Shown here: piece after piece, positions 9,768 through 19,279 of the stretch
Numbering within the stretch: the stretch's first letter is position 1
Layout: each line of letters opens with the position of its first letter
Notes under the pieces: model-generated
What the model was told of the DNA's origin: nothing
Database searches by the model: none
Seen by the model: only the letters and a program-made list of their open reading frames with translations
Assembly (NCBI GenBank): GCA_946555345.1
Contig: CAMNSS010000003.1
Coordinates: 134,080-198,079, forward strand
DNA length: 64,000 nucleotides
Source of the DNA: an uncultured Eubacterium sp.
GTDB lineage: Bacteria; Bacillota; Clostridia; Peptostreptococcales; Anaerovoracaceae
Direction of reading: 5' to 3'
Position numbers and translations under genes: made by a program

Positions 9768-9774
9768 ACGATTT

Positions 9775-9780
9775 ATTATA
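9775..9780 (-). promoter_or_regulatory. TATAAT -10-like hexamer 7 nt upstream of the ATG of the GTPase-NYN gene
   Basis: Minus-strand ...TTCATGTTATAATAAATCGTATGGAC...; no convincing Shine-Dalgarno. Confidence 0.3.
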
Positions 9781-9827
9781 ACATGAATTTCCGCTGCCCG
9801 TTCCATCAAGATTCATGTTTCAGTGAA
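9779..9827. repeat. 49-bp direct repeat copy 1 with internal inverted repeat
   Basis: TAACATGAATTTCCGCTGCCCGTTCCATCAAGATTCATGTTTCAGTGAA; ACATGAAT/ATTCATGT arms. Confidence 0.9.
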
Positions 9828-9870
9828 CGCTCCCTTGCGGCAACGCCGTTAGAATGCCCAGCGTTCATTC

Positions 9871-9919
9871 TAACATGAATTTCCGCTGCCCGTTCCATCA
9901 AGATTCATGTTTCAGTGAA
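9871..9919. repeat. 49-bp direct repeat copy 2 (identical to 9779-9827)
   Basis: Exact identity; separated by another inverted repeat GTTAGAATG/CATTCTAAC (9849-9874). Confidence 0.9.
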
Positions 9920-10058
9920 TCCCATTTCATCAACAAACCAAACTTCATAAGCCGGCCTAAACTGGCGGTACACTGCGGCTATCGTTTCCCTGCATCCAGA
10001 AACAGCTTTCCCCGATAATCGTTTTTTCGATTGCAATTTGACAATAACCAGCTTTCGA

Positions 10059-10088
10059 TTGACAAACATCGGCAAATTATTATATTAT
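10059..10088 (+). promoter_or_regulatory. Candidate sigma-A promoter upstream of mntP
   Basis: TTGACA (10059-10064) then TATATT/TATTAT (10081-10088); would give a ~370-nt leader. Confidence 0.4.
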
Positions 10089-10461
10089 TTGAAAGGCAAA
10101 CGAAAGCGGCTGGCGTGCTTATTAGAACCGTGACCGTAGCCGCCAGCAGGATTACATCCGGTGTCGTTCCTTGCGTGGCCGCCGCCAGTACCGGCCGCAC
10201 CCCTGCCAGCGTAATTGCGCCCGGCCCGGTTAATGCGTGCCGCAAAGAAACTGCGGCAAAACCGAAACCAGCTTTCCTAAAAATCAGAGCCGCAAGCGGC
10301 GTATGGGCGCTTTGCGCCCAGCATGGTTTTCACGGGAAATCGCCATACAGAAAACGATAATCATGGGCAGCTTTTATCGCTGTCTGTGGGTCTTTTTTGC
10401 CAGGATTCTTCATATCAAAGCATAGGACGCCAATTCCAAGGAACAAAAGGAGACATAAGAA

Positions 10462-11022
10462 ATGGGATTATTGGAGCTTTTTATTTTAGCCATCGGATTA
10501 TCGATGGATGCTTTTGCCGTATCCATCTGCAAAGGACTTTCCCTAGGGAAAATCACAGGAAAGCATATGTGCTGCGCAGGCGCATGGTTTGGCGGTTTTC
10601 AAGCCCTTATGCCCTTGATCGGCTATTACCTGGGAAGCTTTTTTTCCTCGTTCATCACCAAATACGACCACTGGATCGCCTTCGCCTTGCTGCTTTTCAT
10701 CGGCGGCAATATGATCAAGGAGGCATTAAGCGGAAAGTGCGGGGATGTGGATGCATCCATGCGCATAAAATCCATGTTCCTGCTTGCCGTCGCTACGAGC
10801 ATCGACGCCCTGGCAGTCGGCGTAACATTCGCATTCCTAGACGTCCATATCCTTCCGGCAGTCTGTTTCATCGGCATCATTACCTTCGCCTGTTCTGTCC
10901 TTGGCATCAAGATCGGCAGCATATTCGGCGCAAAGCATAAATCCGGGGCAGAGCTGTTTGGCGGCATCGTCCTGATCCTCATCGGCCTAAAAATCCTGCT
11001 GGAGGGACTCGGCATCCTGTAA
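10462..11022 (+). CDS. mntP: Manganese efflux pump MntP family
   Basis: LFILAIGLSMDAFAVSICKGLSLGKI...ATSIDALAVGVTFAFL; AGGAG upstream of ATG. Confidence 0.9.
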   Translation: MGLLELFILAIGLSMDAFAVSICKGLSLGKITGKHMCCAGAWFGGFQALMPLIGYYLGSFFSSFITKYDHWIAFALLLFIGGNMIKEALSGKCGDVDASMRIKSMFLLAVATSIDALAVGVTFAFLDVHILPAVCFIGIITFACSVLGIKIGSIFGAKHKSGAELFGGIVLILIGLKILLEGLGIL

Positions 11023-11026
11023 CGGA

Positions 11027-11563
11027 TTACAATGCAGTTTCCTTCTTCGGCACAAACAGCTTCGTCATATCCACCCGTTCATGTGTCAGCAATTTTACCT
11101 TTCTGTCAATGCCTCCGCCAAAGCCAGTCAAGCTTCCATCCGTCCCCACCACCCTGTGGCATGGAATGATGATCGAAATAGGATTGTGTCCCACTGCGCC
11201 GCCGACCGCTTGCGCCGACATCGTTTTCTTTCCCTGCATCTTGGCGATTTTCCCTGCAATCTCTCCATAAGTCGTCACTGTTCCGTAAGGAATCCCGCAT
11301 AGGATTTTCCACACTGCCTGACGGAACGCACTGCCGGATGGCGCTAACGCAAGCTCCGAAATATCAGGCTTTTCTCCCGCAAAATAGCGATCCAGCCACT
11401 TTGCTACCGCCACAAAAATCGGCAGCGATCCTGCCTCTTCCGCCTCGTCCTTAATCGTACTGGGATAGCGTTCTTCTTCAAATAAAAGCTCTACCAAATT
11501 TTTTCCGTCGCTGACCAGGGTCAATACGCCCAGCGGCGAAGGATAATCGGCCGCATAAAACAT
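11027..11563 (-). CDS. ogt: Methylated-DNA--protein-cysteine S-methyltransferase
   Basis: Active site IIPCHRVVGTDGSLTGFGGG; start at MFYAADYPSPLG. Confidence 0.9.
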   Translation of the reverse strand: MFYAADYPSPLGVLTLVSDGKNLVELLFEEERYPSTIKDEAEEAGSLPIFVAVAKWLDRYFAGEKPDISELALAPSGSAFRQAVWKILCGIPYGTVTTYGEIAGKIAKMQGKKTMSAQAVGGAVGHNPISIIIPCHRVVGTDGSLTGFGGGIDRKVKLLTHERVDMTKLFVPKKETAL

Positions 11564-11774
11564 CTCGTTCTCCTCTTTTCTCTGTTTGGCTTCGCTGTAT
11601 GCCGTGCATATTATGGTTTGCTGTTTCAAACAAAACGGTTCCGCCAATCGTTTTTCAAGCGGCAAGCTTTGTTGCATTCCCTACGCAACCGCAGGATACA
11701 CAGGACAAGCCCTGGGCATCCAGCGGACATTCGGGGGCAGCCGCCATATCGCTTGCAGCGGTATTTCCTATCGG

Positions 11775-12623
11775 CTAAACAACACCTTCCTTGAACGCCT
11801 TCATCATCGCCCCCGTCAAGCTGACGGTATCGTCCGCGCTTTCCGGCGGAATCGCCTCCCGCTCCATCCACTCCGCTACGGATAACTCGCTTTCATCCAT
11901 GGTAATGCTGGTATCTCCATCTGCCTCGCAGAAAAATCCCACCAGCAGCGTATCCGTATAGGACCACGGCTGGCTGCCATAATAACGCAGGTTTTTCACA
12001 TGAAGGCCGACCTCTTCCATCACCTCGCGGCGTACGGTATCCTCCAAGCTCTCCCCGATTTCTGCATAACCTGCAATCAACGCATAACGCCTGTATTTGC
12101 TATGGCTGGCAGCGTATTTGGTCATCAGGAGCTTGCTGCCGTTCGTCACCCCCACGATCACGCTGGGGCAAATCTGCGGATAGCGCACCTTGCCGCAAAA
12201 GGAACATTTCATGGCGCGTTCCGTTCCCTGTTCCTCCAGCTTATGCCCGCAAGTCCCGCAAAACTGCGTATTTGCATACCATTCATGCATCTGGAAGCCC
12301 GTGATCGCCGCAAACGCCTTCCACAGAGGCCGGAATCCCCTGATTTTTTCCTTGAAAACGTATTCCCATTTGCCAAAGGCCTCCAACGCAGGCCCGCAAA
12401 ACTCAAAAAACCCGGTATCATCGATGCGGAACAGGAAACGCACGGTTTCCCTGGTTTGCGGGATAATCCCGGCAATGTCCTGTATGCGCGGATAGATGAT
12501 CCCGTCATCCTCCATGCAGCAGAGCAAGCTGCCATCTTGATAAATGAATACAATATCTCCATCTGCCGCGCTGATGCTCCGGTATGTCACATCGTATTGA
12601 TGCGGTGCAATATCCTGTATCAA
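11775..12623 (-). CDS. nudC: NADH pyrophosphatase NudC family Nudix hydrolase
   Basis: Zinc ribbon CGTCGHKL...CSFCGKVRYP and Nudix box GYAEIGESLEDTVRREVMEEVGL. Confidence 0.88.
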   Translation of the reverse strand: MIQDIAPHQYDVTYRSISAADGDIVFIYQDGSLLCCMEDDGIIYPRIQDIAGIIPQTRETVRFLFRIDDTGFFEFCGPALEAFGKWEYVFKEKIRGFRPLWKAFAAITGFQMHEWYANTQFCGTCGHKLEEQGTERAMKCSFCGKVRYPQICPSVIVGVTNGSKLLMTKYAASHSKYRRYALIAGYAEIGESLEDTVRREVMEEVGLHVKNLRYYGSQPWSYTDTLLVGFFCEADGDTSITMDESELSVAEWMEREAIPPESADDTVSLTGAMMKAFKEGVV

Positions 12624-12790
12624 TCCAAGTCACCTCTTTCTCGTCTTTTTCCCCTGCTTTTTTGCCGCTTTGCCATTCTGCCGTGACCGCCCGCTTCGTT
12701 TCTCTGCCAAAAGCTTTCTTCTGCCTAAATGCTTCCCGCCTTTTTGCGCTTCATGGATAGCGGCAGGGCATCGGTCCGCCTGCTTTCCAT

Positions 12791-13108
12791 TTATCGGGAT
12801 TCGCCCTTTTTGCCTTTGCACGCTTCCATCTCACGAACGGTCACATCGACGGTATCGCCCCAAACCTTGCCGATTTTCTCCCTCACAGCTTTTCCGATTA
12901 CCATCATATAGCGGATGCTCCCGTCCCGGTTGCGAAAGCCCCTGTTCCGAATATAGCAATCCACAGGCTGTCCATCATACGTCGCATGGACCTTCACCAA
13001 ACCTTTTCCAAATTCTTTCTTCGCATCATAAGGAAAGGCGATATAATCGCTCTTGCTGTCAGGATTCCGCCAAATCACGGACTGAAACGCATATATCTTA
13101 GGATTCAT
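12791..13108 (-). CDS. DUF1905 domain protein
   Basis: DYIAFPYDAKKEFGKGLVKVHATYDG...RYMMVIGKAVREKIGKVWGDTVDVTV; start MNPKIYAF. Confidence 0.75.
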   Translation of the reverse strand: MNPKIYAFQSVIWRNPDSKSDYIAFPYDAKKEFGKGLVKVHATYDGQPVDCYIRNRGFRNRDGSIRYMMVIGKAVREKIGKVWGDTVDVTVREMEACKGKKGESR

Positions 13109-13310
13109 ATGGTCCCTTTCCATTCCTCCCTTCCATGAAAACGCCAGAGCCTGCCCCTTTTCGCAAAATGCCCGCACCCCGTAAAAAGCCTGCGCCTGTC
13201 GTCCGTTCGATTTTGCAAAACGCCGCCTCGTTTGGCCGCTAGCTTGCCCAAGAAAGGGCAAGCCCGAAACGTCCTGCCGCCTTGCGCAAAATGCCGCTTA
13301 CCGTAATGCG

Positions 13311-14741
13311 TCAACGGCAGTCGATGATCTCCGCCCGGCCGACAATGCGCCCCGCTACGATCAGGAAAACAGCCGCAACGGCCAGTAAGCTGAGCGGGGC
13401 AATCCAGCTTGCCGTAAGATCAAACAGCTTGCCCAGCGCCACAGGACCAATCGACGCTACAAGGTATCCGGCCGACTGCGCCACCGCTGAAAGGCGAGAT
13501 GCGCTTTGCCCGTCTGGCGTATGCAATCCGAACAGCGCCATGGAAAAGCTAACGCACGTCCCCGAGCAGAAGCCGCACAAAAGTATCCCTGCGATCAATG
13601 CGGCAAAATAGCCCGCCAGCAACATACATATCATTCCCGCCAGATAAAGCGCACCCAGCAAAATGCCCGTCACGGACTGATCCGCATTTTTCTTCATGAT
13701 AAAAGGCAGTGCGGCAGACCCTGCCATGCCCATAATCACATATACGGAAAGCAAGCAGCCGGAAACCACATCGCTATAGCCTTTCGTCTGCAGCATCGGG
13801 GAAAGCCATGCGATGAAACTGTAAAACATCAGCGATTGGATTCCCATGTAAAACGTTACCCACCAGGTCATCTTCGAGCGATAGATGCCGCCCGCCTTAG
13901 CATTTGGGCGAATCGGCCCAGCCTTCCCGCCGCCTGCCTTAACATTCCCGCGCCCAAGTTTAACGCCTGCGCCGCCTGCATCGCTTTTCACCATGCCTGC
14001 GCCGCCGGGTTTCATGCCGCCGCTGCCGATGCTCCGCCCATTATCGCTGTTCTCGCCTATTTTTCCCTTGCTTCCGCCCGCGCCTATTTTTTCCTCATTG
14101 CCGCCCAGGCTGATGCTGCTCCCCTCACTTCCGCCTGCCCCGCCAATGCCGCTCATGCCATCATCGACAGAGGAAAGGCGCAACGACCTGCATACGAAAC
14201 AAACGGCAACGGCAAAGACGGCCGTTACCAGCCATACGCCAAGCGCAGCCCTCCAGCCAAAAACAATCGATAACGGCACGCTGGCCGCAGTGGACACAGC
14301 CGATACAATCTGCATGACCACCGTATAAAGGCTCGTCATCGCCTCGATTTTCTGGGGGTACTTGCTCTTGACGATTGCGGGCAGAAGCACATTGCCCACT
14401 GCGATCGCGGCGCCTATCATGACCGTTCCCGCAAACACGCCGATCCCGCCCAGCAAAGAACGGACAGCGACCCCCGCCCCCAGCACGGCAGAGCTTGCCA
14501 GAAGCATCCTGCCCGCTCCAGCCCGCTCCGCAAGCGGCACGACGAGCGGCGATACGGCGGCAAACGCCAGCAACGGAATCGCCGTAAGCAATCCCGACAT
14601 GCCAGGCGACAGGGATAGTTCACCGCTGATGGTGTTGATCAGCGCGCCTGCCCCTGTAAACGGCGCGCGCAAGTTGCAAGCAACCAGAATGATTAATATC
14701 GTTATCGTAATAAGCTTTGGTGTTTTCCCAGTGCGTGTCAT
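13311..14741 (-). CDS. MFS transporter (CynX/NimT-like) with ~75-aa Gly-rich central linker
   Basis: ILVACNLRAPFTGAGALINTISGELSLSPGMSGLLTAIPLLAFA...; 12-TM-like profile interrupted by Gly/Ser/Lys-rich segment. Confidence 0.8.
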   Translation of the reverse strand: MTRTGKTPKLITITILIILVACNLRAPFTGAGALINTISGELSLSPGMSGLLTAIPLLAFAAVSPLVVPLAERAGAGRMLLASSAVLGAGVAVRSLLGGIGVFAGTVMIGAAIAVGNVLLPAIVKSKYPQKIEAMTSLYTVVMQIVSAVSTAASVPLSIVFGWRAALGVWLVTAVFAVAVCFVCRSLRLSSVDDGMSGIGGAGGSEGSSISLGGNEEKIGAGGSKGKIGENSDNGRSIGSGGMKPGGAGMVKSDAGGAGVKLGRGNVKAGGGKAGPIRPNAKAGGIYRSKMTWWVTFYMGIQSLMFYSFIAWLSPMLQTKGYSDVVSGCLLSVYVIMGMAGSAALPFIMKKNADQSVTGILLGALYLAGMICMLLAGYFAALIAGILLCGFCSGTCVSFSMALFGLHTPDGQSASRLSAVAQSAGYLVASIGPVALGKLFDLTASWIAPLSLLAVAAVFLIVAGRIVGRAEIIDCR

Positions 14742-14890
14742 AATTCCTCTTTTGCCTCAATATGGATAATTACTATTATACATTTTATCATGGCGCAGCA
14801 CAATCCGAATCATTATTTTTGCCCGCTTGTTCCGTATTTTTGCCCATCGCTTTTGCATTGCTTGCCCTTTATTGCGCCTTCCTAAAATTA

Positions 14891-14928
14891 GGGCATATCA
14901 AAACCACAGATGTTCTTTTGATATGCCC
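14891..14928. repeat. Perfect 13-bp inverted repeat, hairpin
   Basis: GGGCATATCAAAA/TTTTGATATGCCC. Confidence 0.7.
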
Positions 14929-15017
14929 ATTGGCAAGCAGACAGGTTAAACGCCTAAAACCAAGGGCGGATAAACAGGCCATATAGAAATGAATATGGCC
15001 GTTTCCCTATGCAAAAC

Positions 15018-15069
15018 GCCCTCCTGGGCACATACGGGTCTTTATCTGCCCGTATGCGCCCAGGAGGGC
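15018..15069 (-). terminator. Strong hairpin, likely terminator
   Basis: GCCCTCCTGGGC(A)CATACGGG / CCCGTATG(C)GCCCAGGAGGGC; ~20-bp arms, followed on the minus strand by GTTTT. Confidence 0.6.
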
Positions 15070-15246
15070 ATTTCACTTTACGCTTTTATACTTGCTGGCA
15101 TGGCATCCTGATTTTATCCCATGCCCGTTTTATTTTTCATTTACGCTGATTATTCTGTTCCGCATTCTTTTGTTTTCCTGCATTTCCCGCAGTCCGGCTT
15201 TTGCCGGCCGTGCTTTTGCGCTCACCATGCGATAGCGGCTTGATTC

Positions 15247-16479
15247 TTATAACGGTTTGATCTTTGTCTCTACCGTAATATCCAGTTCAGCGGCATACGC
15301 AAGGTACTGATCCACTTTATCCATCGGCAGCATATCCGATGTAATGAGGCCTGTCATGTCGAAATCATCATTGACGAACATCTTGGAAAACAGGAATCCG
15401 CCCTGCCCTGTCAGATACATCTCTCCTGTCATGCCCGCCTTTTCAAACGCTTCGACAAGCCCTGGGGCGAACACATGGTTCTCGACCAGGATATCCTTGC
15501 CGTCTTTTTTGCCATATGCCTCCACTACCATGCATCCTTCATCTGAAATGATTCCTTCGTCGATAATTTCCTTGATTTCATGCTCAAATTTCGGCGGTTT
15601 TGGGATATAATCCAAGATCACGTCAAACGGCACTACCTTGCGCCCTTTGATTTCCACCTCATCATGGGTCAAAAGGCCTGCCCGCTGGAGCGGCTTCGCA
15701 AAATCCATGCCCGTTCCCGCATATTTGAAATACGCATTTTTGCATCCCTTGAAGTATTGTTCCGCATTGAGTCCGTAATGCACCGGCTCATCGTGGGTAT
15801 GGTTTAAAAACGTCACTTCCTTGTCCATATAATCGTACTTGCGCACGATCGGATCTTCAAACGCAGGCCTTAAAATCAGTTCGCCGTTTTCATATGTATA
15901 CGCAGGCTCTGACATATCCTCAATCGCTGTCTCCGGCGACCACCAGAACGGCTGAAACCGCTTGGCTTCCACGCCTTCCCACACGAAATTATAGATCGTA
16001 TCGCACGTATCCAGGTGCTTCATCGCATCCCTCGTCACGCAGCAGATCAGCCCTGGTGCGCTGCCCGTTCCGATGATTGCCAGCTTTCCGATTTCCTTGA
16101 ACTTAGGCCCATAAACGGCAAGCTGGTATTTCAGCCCCCTGATCCAGCCGAGCACGACATCATCGTCAAATGCGGTGGACGACGAGAAATCCTGGTAGTT
16201 TGCTTTCACCTCCAGCGCCGCATCCAGCACGTTCTTGCCAAATTCCAGCGGCAGGGCGTTTACGATCAAATCCACGCCGCGGGCGCAGGAGACGATGCTT
16301 GCGAGGTCACGGGCGTCGCACTGCACGCCCCTCGCCTTTTGCAAAGAGCCTACCAGCTCGTCGACGGCGGCTTTATTGTAATCGGCGCAAATCAGCTCGC
16401 TTACTGCTGGTTCTTCATCCAGCCGCTTCGCTACCGTCGTTCCCTGTGCGCCCGTTCCCAAAACCAATACTTTTTTCAT
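15247..16479 (-). CDS. Saccharopine dehydrogenase family protein
   Basis: MKKVLVLGTGAQGTTVAKRLDEEP...DVILDYIPKP..., NAD(P)-binding Rossmann motif. Confidence 0.85.
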   Translation of the reverse strand: MKKVLVLGTGAQGTTVAKRLDEEPAVSELICADYNKAAVDELVGSLQKARGVQCDARDLASIVSCARGVDLIVNALPLEFGKNVLDAALEVKANYQDFSSSTAFDDDVVLGWIRGLKYQLAVYGPKFKEIGKLAIIGTGSAPGLICCVTRDAMKHLDTCDTIYNFVWEGVEAKRFQPFWWSPETAIEDMSEPAYTYENGELILRPAFEDPIVRKYDYMDKEVTFLNHTHDEPVHYGLNAEQYFKGCKNAYFKYAGTGMDFAKPLQRAGLLTHDEVEIKGRKVVPFDVILDYIPKPPKFEHEIKEIIDEGIISDEGCMVVEAYGKKDGKDILVENHVFAPGLVEAFEKAGMTGEMYLTGQGGFLFSKMFVNDDFDMTGLITSDMLPMDKVDQYLAYAAELDITVETKIKPL

Positions 16480-17214
16480 GACTATTTACCTTCTTTCCAT
16501 CTGCTTTCCAGTATCTTTTCCGCTGCTTCCCCGCCAATGGCAAGCGTCTTTTCCCGTTGTTGCAAAAAAGACGGATTGCGAAGCGCCGCCCCAAAGAAAG
16601 CGGCATACGTGCAAAGGTATCTTTGATTGCGCTTTGCACACTCTTTACGGAAGCATTTCCTCGATGATTCCATGATAATGAAAAAGGAGCGGATCTTCAA
16701 TCGCTCCAGCTTCGATGTTTGCATATAAAAACAGCAAGGATCTTTTCACGGCCTGCCGCCGCATATATGCCCTTGCCGCTTTATCGTTTTTTGAGTGCAG
16801 GAAAGTCAATAGCCCGTTAAAATTATTGGCCAGCCGGATCGCAAAATCCAATGAAAAGGCGGCGTTCGGCAAATGTATTCCAGACGGGAAAAAGCCATCC
16901 GCCAGCAAACGCCAGAAAAAAGCGTTGCAATCAACCTAAGCTGTAGCCAAGCGAAAACTGCCGCCCAGCCGAAGCAAAACATCCGGACAAAAATACTGGC
17001 CGGCCGGATCACTAACGGTCAGCATCCGGACAAAATCCGCCAGATCAACCATTACAACCACGCTTTCCCCGGCAAATCAACCGCAGACCAGCCAGCAAAC
17101 GCCCGCCAGCCAGAACGCCTCCAAGCACCAGGGCACTGCCCTGCTAAGAAGCCACAGCCTCCAAGTAATGCCATCCGCCAGCAAACGCCCAAACGCCAGG
17201 CAGGACGCCGCCAG

Positions 17215-17634
17215 TCAGCCAAACCGGATCGCCATCCTGATGTTTTTCGCATCGATGGCATCCGAAACCCGATCGATCAGTTCCCCCGCCGCCGCATCGC
17301 TTTCCAGCTTATCAAAATAAAGGATGAACTTGCAGCGCTGCAGCATTTCCCTGCCGCCCTTTTCCCTGGCCACGCCGGCAAATGCCCGGATCAGCTTTTC
17401 CCAATCATTTGCGGAATACATATGAAACGCCAGCTCGATGCAAAGGATATGGCCAAGCTCTTTCGCATTTTGCAATACCGTCCCGATAAACGCTTCATCC
17501 ATCTCGATCTTGCCATCCTGCATTTTGATCACTTTTCCATCAAAGAGCGGCAGGCAAATCTCCCTAAGCCCTAAAGCATGATGGCTTTCCCGGATCATTT
17601 CACGTTTTAATTTGCTTCCCGAATACCTCCCCAT
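17215..17634 (-). pseudogene. 139-aa ORF in frame with and 3' of the AraC gene; probable separated C-terminal part
   Basis: Same frame as 17650-18621, separated by TAG + 5 codons (GACTGGCCG TAG CGTTATGAAACGCAG ATG). Confidence 0.45.
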
Positions 17635-17649
17635 CTGCGTTTCATAACG

Positions 17650-18621
17650 CTACGGCCAGTCGCCAGCATGCTCCGCATACCGCATCAGCTTGGTGTCTTC
17701 CTCGTCCAGGTTGACATAGGCAAGCGTGCGCCCGAATTTATCCAAGATTTCATCATAACCATACGTTATGATGCGGTTTCCCTTTGCTTTGTAGCCCTCG
17801 TATTTTTTCTTATGCTGGGAAGGCGTCTGCCCATACCATTTCTTAAAATTTTTATAGATATACTTCGGATCGGAAAACCCGCAGTTTAAGGAAATCTCAT
17901 TGATGCTCTTGCCGGTGGAAAGCAGCATGCGCTCCGCCTTTTCGATCCTTCTGGAGTTGAGATACTCCGTAAAGTTCATGTTAGTCATCTTTTTCCAAAA
18001 CTGGGAAATGTACGTCGTGCCGATGTATTCCCGCTGCGCCAGGTCTTCAAGCTCGAGCTTTTCGCCATAGCGTTCCTCAACTTCCTTGATGATGCGGTAA
18101 TAGCGCTGCAACTGGTTTTCAGGGATTTCCCGCCCATTGTGGTAAAAGACCATGTCAAATTTGCCGATCAAAAGCGCCATGAGCCGCTGTACCAGGCGAT
18201 TGATCCTTTCCGTATCGGAATCGCCCTTGATGATTTCAAGAATCACATTGGTGATGAGCCTGCGCATTTCCGGGCAATGTTTTTCCTGCATACTGTTGAC
18301 GTTGAAACTCTCGCACATGAAATAAAGGTATTTCACATATTCATGCTGGTGCGAAAACTCGTTCAAATCGATGTAAAGCGATGCGATCAGATTGTCCCTG
18401 CCGTTTTGTATACAGTGGACGTCGCTCTCATTAATTACTGTGAAATCCCCTTTTTTGAGATGGAAAAAATCATAGCTGGAAAGCAAGTCTGCTTCCCCAT
18501 CCAGCACAAAAATGATTTCCAAGCAGTCTGCGTGATAATGCGGGACGTATTCCCGAGCCGAATACATACTTAACGCTATGGCGGTCCCTTCGATAAAATT
18601 TATGGTTTCCTTTTCTATCAT
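17650..18621 (-). CDS. AraC-family transcriptional regulator (cupin + HTH), possibly truncated by amber codon
   Basis: HADCLEIIFVLDGEADL...FTEYLNSRRIEKAERMLLSTGKSINEISLNCGFSDPKYIYKNFKKWYGQTPSQHKKKY. Confidence 0.88.
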   Translation of the reverse strand: MIEKETINFIEGTAIALSMYSAREYVPHYHADCLEIIFVLDGEADLLSSYDFFHLKKGDFTVINESDVHCIQNGRDNLIASLYIDLNEFSHQHEYVKYLYFMCESFNVNSMQEKHCPEMRRLITNVILEIIKGDSDTERINRLVQRLMALLIGKFDMVFYHNGREIPENQLQRYYRIIKEVEERYGEKLELEDLAQREYIGTTYISQFWKKMTNMNFTEYLNSRRIEKAERMLLSTGKSINEISLNCGFSDPKYIYKNFKKWYGQTPSQHKKKYEGYKAKGNRIITYGYDEILDKFGRTLAYVNLDEEDTKLMRYAEHAGDWP

Positions 18622-18725
18622 GGCAATTTCCTTGGATGGCATCCCTTCGGGCGACATCTCTATCAGTAATGCTGTTATGCGTACAATAACGTATGGCAAA
18701 GCCTATCGCTTCTATACGGATATAA

Positions 18726-18906
18726 GGCATGAAGATGAACTGCGATACCTATGCAACTATCAATGAATAGGCATGGCCTGCGCCATCTATGCAAAACTAT
18801 AACGCATGGGCATGGCCTGCGGTATCTATGCAACTATCAATGAATAGGCATAGCCTGCGCCATCTATGCAAAACTATAACGCATGAAGATGGCCTGCGAT
18901 ACCTAT
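18726..18906. repeat. Tandem array, period ~38-39 bp, ~4 units with alternating A/B types (77-bp higher-order period)
   Basis: GGCATGGCCTGCGCCATCTATGCAAAACTATAACGCAT / GGGCATGGCCTGCGGTATCTATGCAACTATCAATGAATA repeated. Confidence 0.9.
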
Positions 18907-19240
18907 ATTGTACCTGATTATGCTGAAAATTCCAATCAATATTCGGCAGGGATTTGATGAGACAGCATGAAAATTAAACTATGAGAGACGGCTATTGCGA
19001 AACGGCAGCGGTTTTATGGCGAGGCGTTTGAATGAGCAAAACAGCCTCCGCGAGACTATCATTCATTTCAGGTTTTCCGCAAGGCTAATGCATTTCGGGT
19101 TTTCCGCTGGCAATCCAATCGGCATGAAGGTTTGATGGGCAACGGGTCTATTTCTGGAAGTCCAAACGACGTGCGAGTTTATGCATTTGCGGGGTTTTCG
19201 CCAGCATTCCAAACAGTGCGAGATTACTGCATCGTCCGCC

Positions 19241-19279
19241 GCCCTATTCTCTATAAATCCGTAAAAACAACAATTTCCA
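19241..19279. repeat. 39-bp direct repeat, left copy, bracketing Rhs island
   Basis: GCCCTATTCTCTATAAATCCGTAAAAACAACAATTTCCA, identical to 37492-37530. Confidence 0.9.

Noticed and set aside
9979-10245. 88-aa minus ORF with GPGAITLAG...
   Set aside because: Overlaps the mntP promoter region, no RBS or convincing family match.
10088-10461. yybP-ykoY Mn riboswitch call upstream of mntP
   Set aside because: Signature sequence not recognised; listed only as an open question.
16645-17012. Short minus ORFs (87 and 68 aa) between the saccharopine dehydrogenase-like gene and the AraC fragment
   Set aside because: Overlap degenerate repeat DNA; the 87-aa ORF end (NNFNGLLTFLHSKNDKAARAYMRR...) looks protein-like but could not be assigned.
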